Of a stretch of DNA of 64,000 nucleotides, positions 62,226 through 64,000 are shown piece by piece. Source of the DNA: Rhynochetos jubatus (lineage: Eukaryota; Chordata; Aves; Eurypygiformes; Rhynochetidae). How positions within the stretch are numbered: position 1 is the stretch's first letter; each line of letters opens with the position of its first letter. The notes under the pieces were generated by a model. The model saw only the letters and a list, made by a program, of their open reading frames with translations, searched no databases and was not told where the DNA came from. The stretch is from the NCBI GenBank assembly GCA_027574665.1, contig CM050652.1, positions 41,692,307 to 41,756,306 on the forward strand, given 5' to 3'. The position numbers were made by a program, and so were the translations under genes.

Positions 62226-64000
62226 GAGAACTCAGTGCATAAGCAAAATCAGTTAATGATCAGATGTCAGTCAGAGTTGCCTTAATAGCTGAGGGTCGGA
62301 CAGGGACCCTGGAGGTCAGTATAGGCTGGAAAATTAACTCCAATAGTTCTCAAATGGAAAATGTAACTTTCATGTAGTGTTTGAATCCCTGTGCTTTGTT
62401 TTCTATGTTCCTTAGTATTCCATATAAAAAAATATATGATGCCAGCTTTGACAATTTCTTAATCTTAGCTTTGTGCCATTTTTTCATAAACCCTACATTA
62501 AAATTTGTGCGTGTCTGTGTCATTAAGCAGTATGTTCATGGTCTGTCATTTTACTAGCTTGCCACAATAGACAGATATCTTCACACCATGATGCACCAGG
62601 ATACTCAGTATCTACTAAAACGTATTTAGGAAGTCCATCTTTAGGGACCCATCAAGTTCATGCGAGTTCTCTGTGACAAATCATTTCTGTGACAGAATTG
62701 AATCTAAAGTTCAAGGCTAGTAGTTTCACTGCTGGATGATACATTTTCTGATTGCATTATGCAGTTTCATTGGCGAAAAGATGGCAGTAGAAAATCCCTG
62801 GGAGTTCAGTTCTATCCCTTTTAAGTGTTGTATTGCCTAACAGTATTATTTCAATATTTTTGTAAGAGGCAGGTCAGTACAGCACTCAGCAAAGTAATAA
62901 AGGGAAAAGCTTCATTATGACTTGTTAGAAAAATACCATCTCTGCTAAATATTTAGATTTTGAAATAATCTCAGTCTATACTTATATTTGGGGCCAAATT
63001 TTGGAGTAGGACATAGTCCAGTAATTTATTTATTTAGATATTCACATTGATCTGGGCTTCCTACATATTATTTGTACAAGATCGATCCAAGACTACAGAC
63101 TCTGTAGGCATCACATTATGAAGCTCTGGAAATGCCAGATATGAGTCAATATTTGTGGTGTTATCTGTACAACTCAAGCCAACTGTTCTTCCAGAATGGC
63201 AAATACATCTGAAAAAAGAGGTTGAAATTCAGCTGGCATAAAAGGTTATATCAGACTGAACCCCTCAGGCCTGGCCTTGCTGGGGAGATGCAGCTGGATG
63301 AAGGACAAACAAACCCAGAAAAATAAATAATTTCACACAGATAATTGACTTTATTGCCCTGCTTCTCTATAGGACAGGGTTTGCCCTTTCTAAAATGCTT
63401 GCCTTATCTGGTAATCTGGGTTTGTTTCACATATCTTAGAGTGGTATTATCTTGGGAGCTTCCCCAGTGTTGTGTGTAGATCTAGGTCTTCAAAGTCACG
63501 TATAATAGCCTAGTAATATTAATGTGCACACCATGTGAAATATTCTGGATATTCAGACATGGCACTAAGCTTTTAGCAGATGAAGTCATTGAAAATTGCA
63601 AATTTGGAAATTACTGCCAGTTAAAAAAAGCCTTACGTCGATTTTAATGACTGTCAATTCATGTTTGAAGAGTTGCTTGGATGCTTTTCTTCTTTTTGCA
63701 AAGTCTCAGGATACTTATTTTATCTAATCATCTCTTCTCTTGTCCTAATGTGTGGAGGTTTTATTGTCATTGCATTGTTCAGGGAATTAAGTGTATATGG
63801 GTGATTATCTGTCTTTATCTAGACACGCATTGGTAGCTGGGATGGTTTGATGTTTTCCTGCTTGCCTTGAAATTTCTTTCAATTTTCCTTCTAAAACAGC
63901 AAATATAAGTCTCAACCCTGAAAAATATTTCTGGAATGATCACTTTTGTGCATCTTTCTAAATTCTTTATTTCCCTTCAGAACTGGGTCTTTTCATTTGG
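62226..64000. other. AT-rich non-coding stretch, no gene recognised
   Basis: No exon, RNA gene or further recognisable transposon. The first 100 bases may still belong to the CR1 relic, but I cannot align them. The rest is unique-looking AT-rich DNA running to the window edge. Confidence 0.65.

Noticed and set aside
1..64000. CRISPR array, prokaryotic operon, phage or plasmid system
   Set aside because: There are no regularly spaced direct repeats, no dense coding or ribosome binding sites, and the repeats are clearly vertebrate.

Overview
This window reads as AT-rich, non-coding nuclear DNA from a bird, either intergenic or intronic. The bird call rests on the repeats: three antisense fragments of typical avian CR1 LINEs, two much older CR1/L3-type LINE copies on the + strand, and two solo LTRs of a recognisable avian endogenous retrovirus family whose 5-bp target-site duplications suggest an ERVL-type element. 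The LTR family is one I know mainly from Neoaves, so a neoavian bird is my inference. I could not determine species, chromosome or neighbouring genes.

I found no protein-coding gene or exon I can stand behind. Open frames are all short (under 160 codons) and none has a recognisable domain, except one that is the reverse transcriptase remnant of a CR1 LINE (55.6-56.0 kb, - strand). I recognised no tRNA, rRNA, snRNA or known microRNA, no CpG island and no CRISPR array.

Layout: 1-12.3 kb is unique-looking AT-rich DNA with A/T homopolymers. A CR1 3' end (-) lies at 12.31-12.59 kb. 12.6-24.3 kb is unique-looking, with pyrimidine and purine tracts at 18.1 and 22.1 kb. A 570-bp solo LTR (+) lies at 24.30-24.87 kb. 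A 130-bp CR1 3' end (-) lies at 28.69-28.82 kb. A GC-richer block of about 1 kb that I cannot classify lies at 35.0-36.0 kb. A perfect 26-bp palindrome lies at 41.57 kb. An ancient CR1 (+) spans about 43.56-44.47 kb, followed by a decayed TTTAG repeat. A second, internally deleted solo LTR (+) with a perfect TAAGT duplication lies at 45.68-46.07 kb. 46.1-55.6 kb and 56.0-61.4 kb are unique-looking and include stretches that resemble conserved non-coding elements. An internally deleted CR1 RT fragment (-) lies at 55.60-55.97 kb and a second ancient CR1 RT relic (+) at 61.45-62.22 kb.

No genes are seen to work together here. The history that can be read is one of successive insertions: L3-like CR1 copies first, then avian CR1 and ERV insertions, followed by LTR recombination, small deletions and point decay. 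The items most worth checking are the palindrome at 41573-41598, the two LTRs and their contrasting core promoters, the microhomology deletion in the 55.6 kb CR1, the unclassified 35-36 kb block, and a few candidate regulatory islands or exons that only cross-species alignment or RNA data could confirm.
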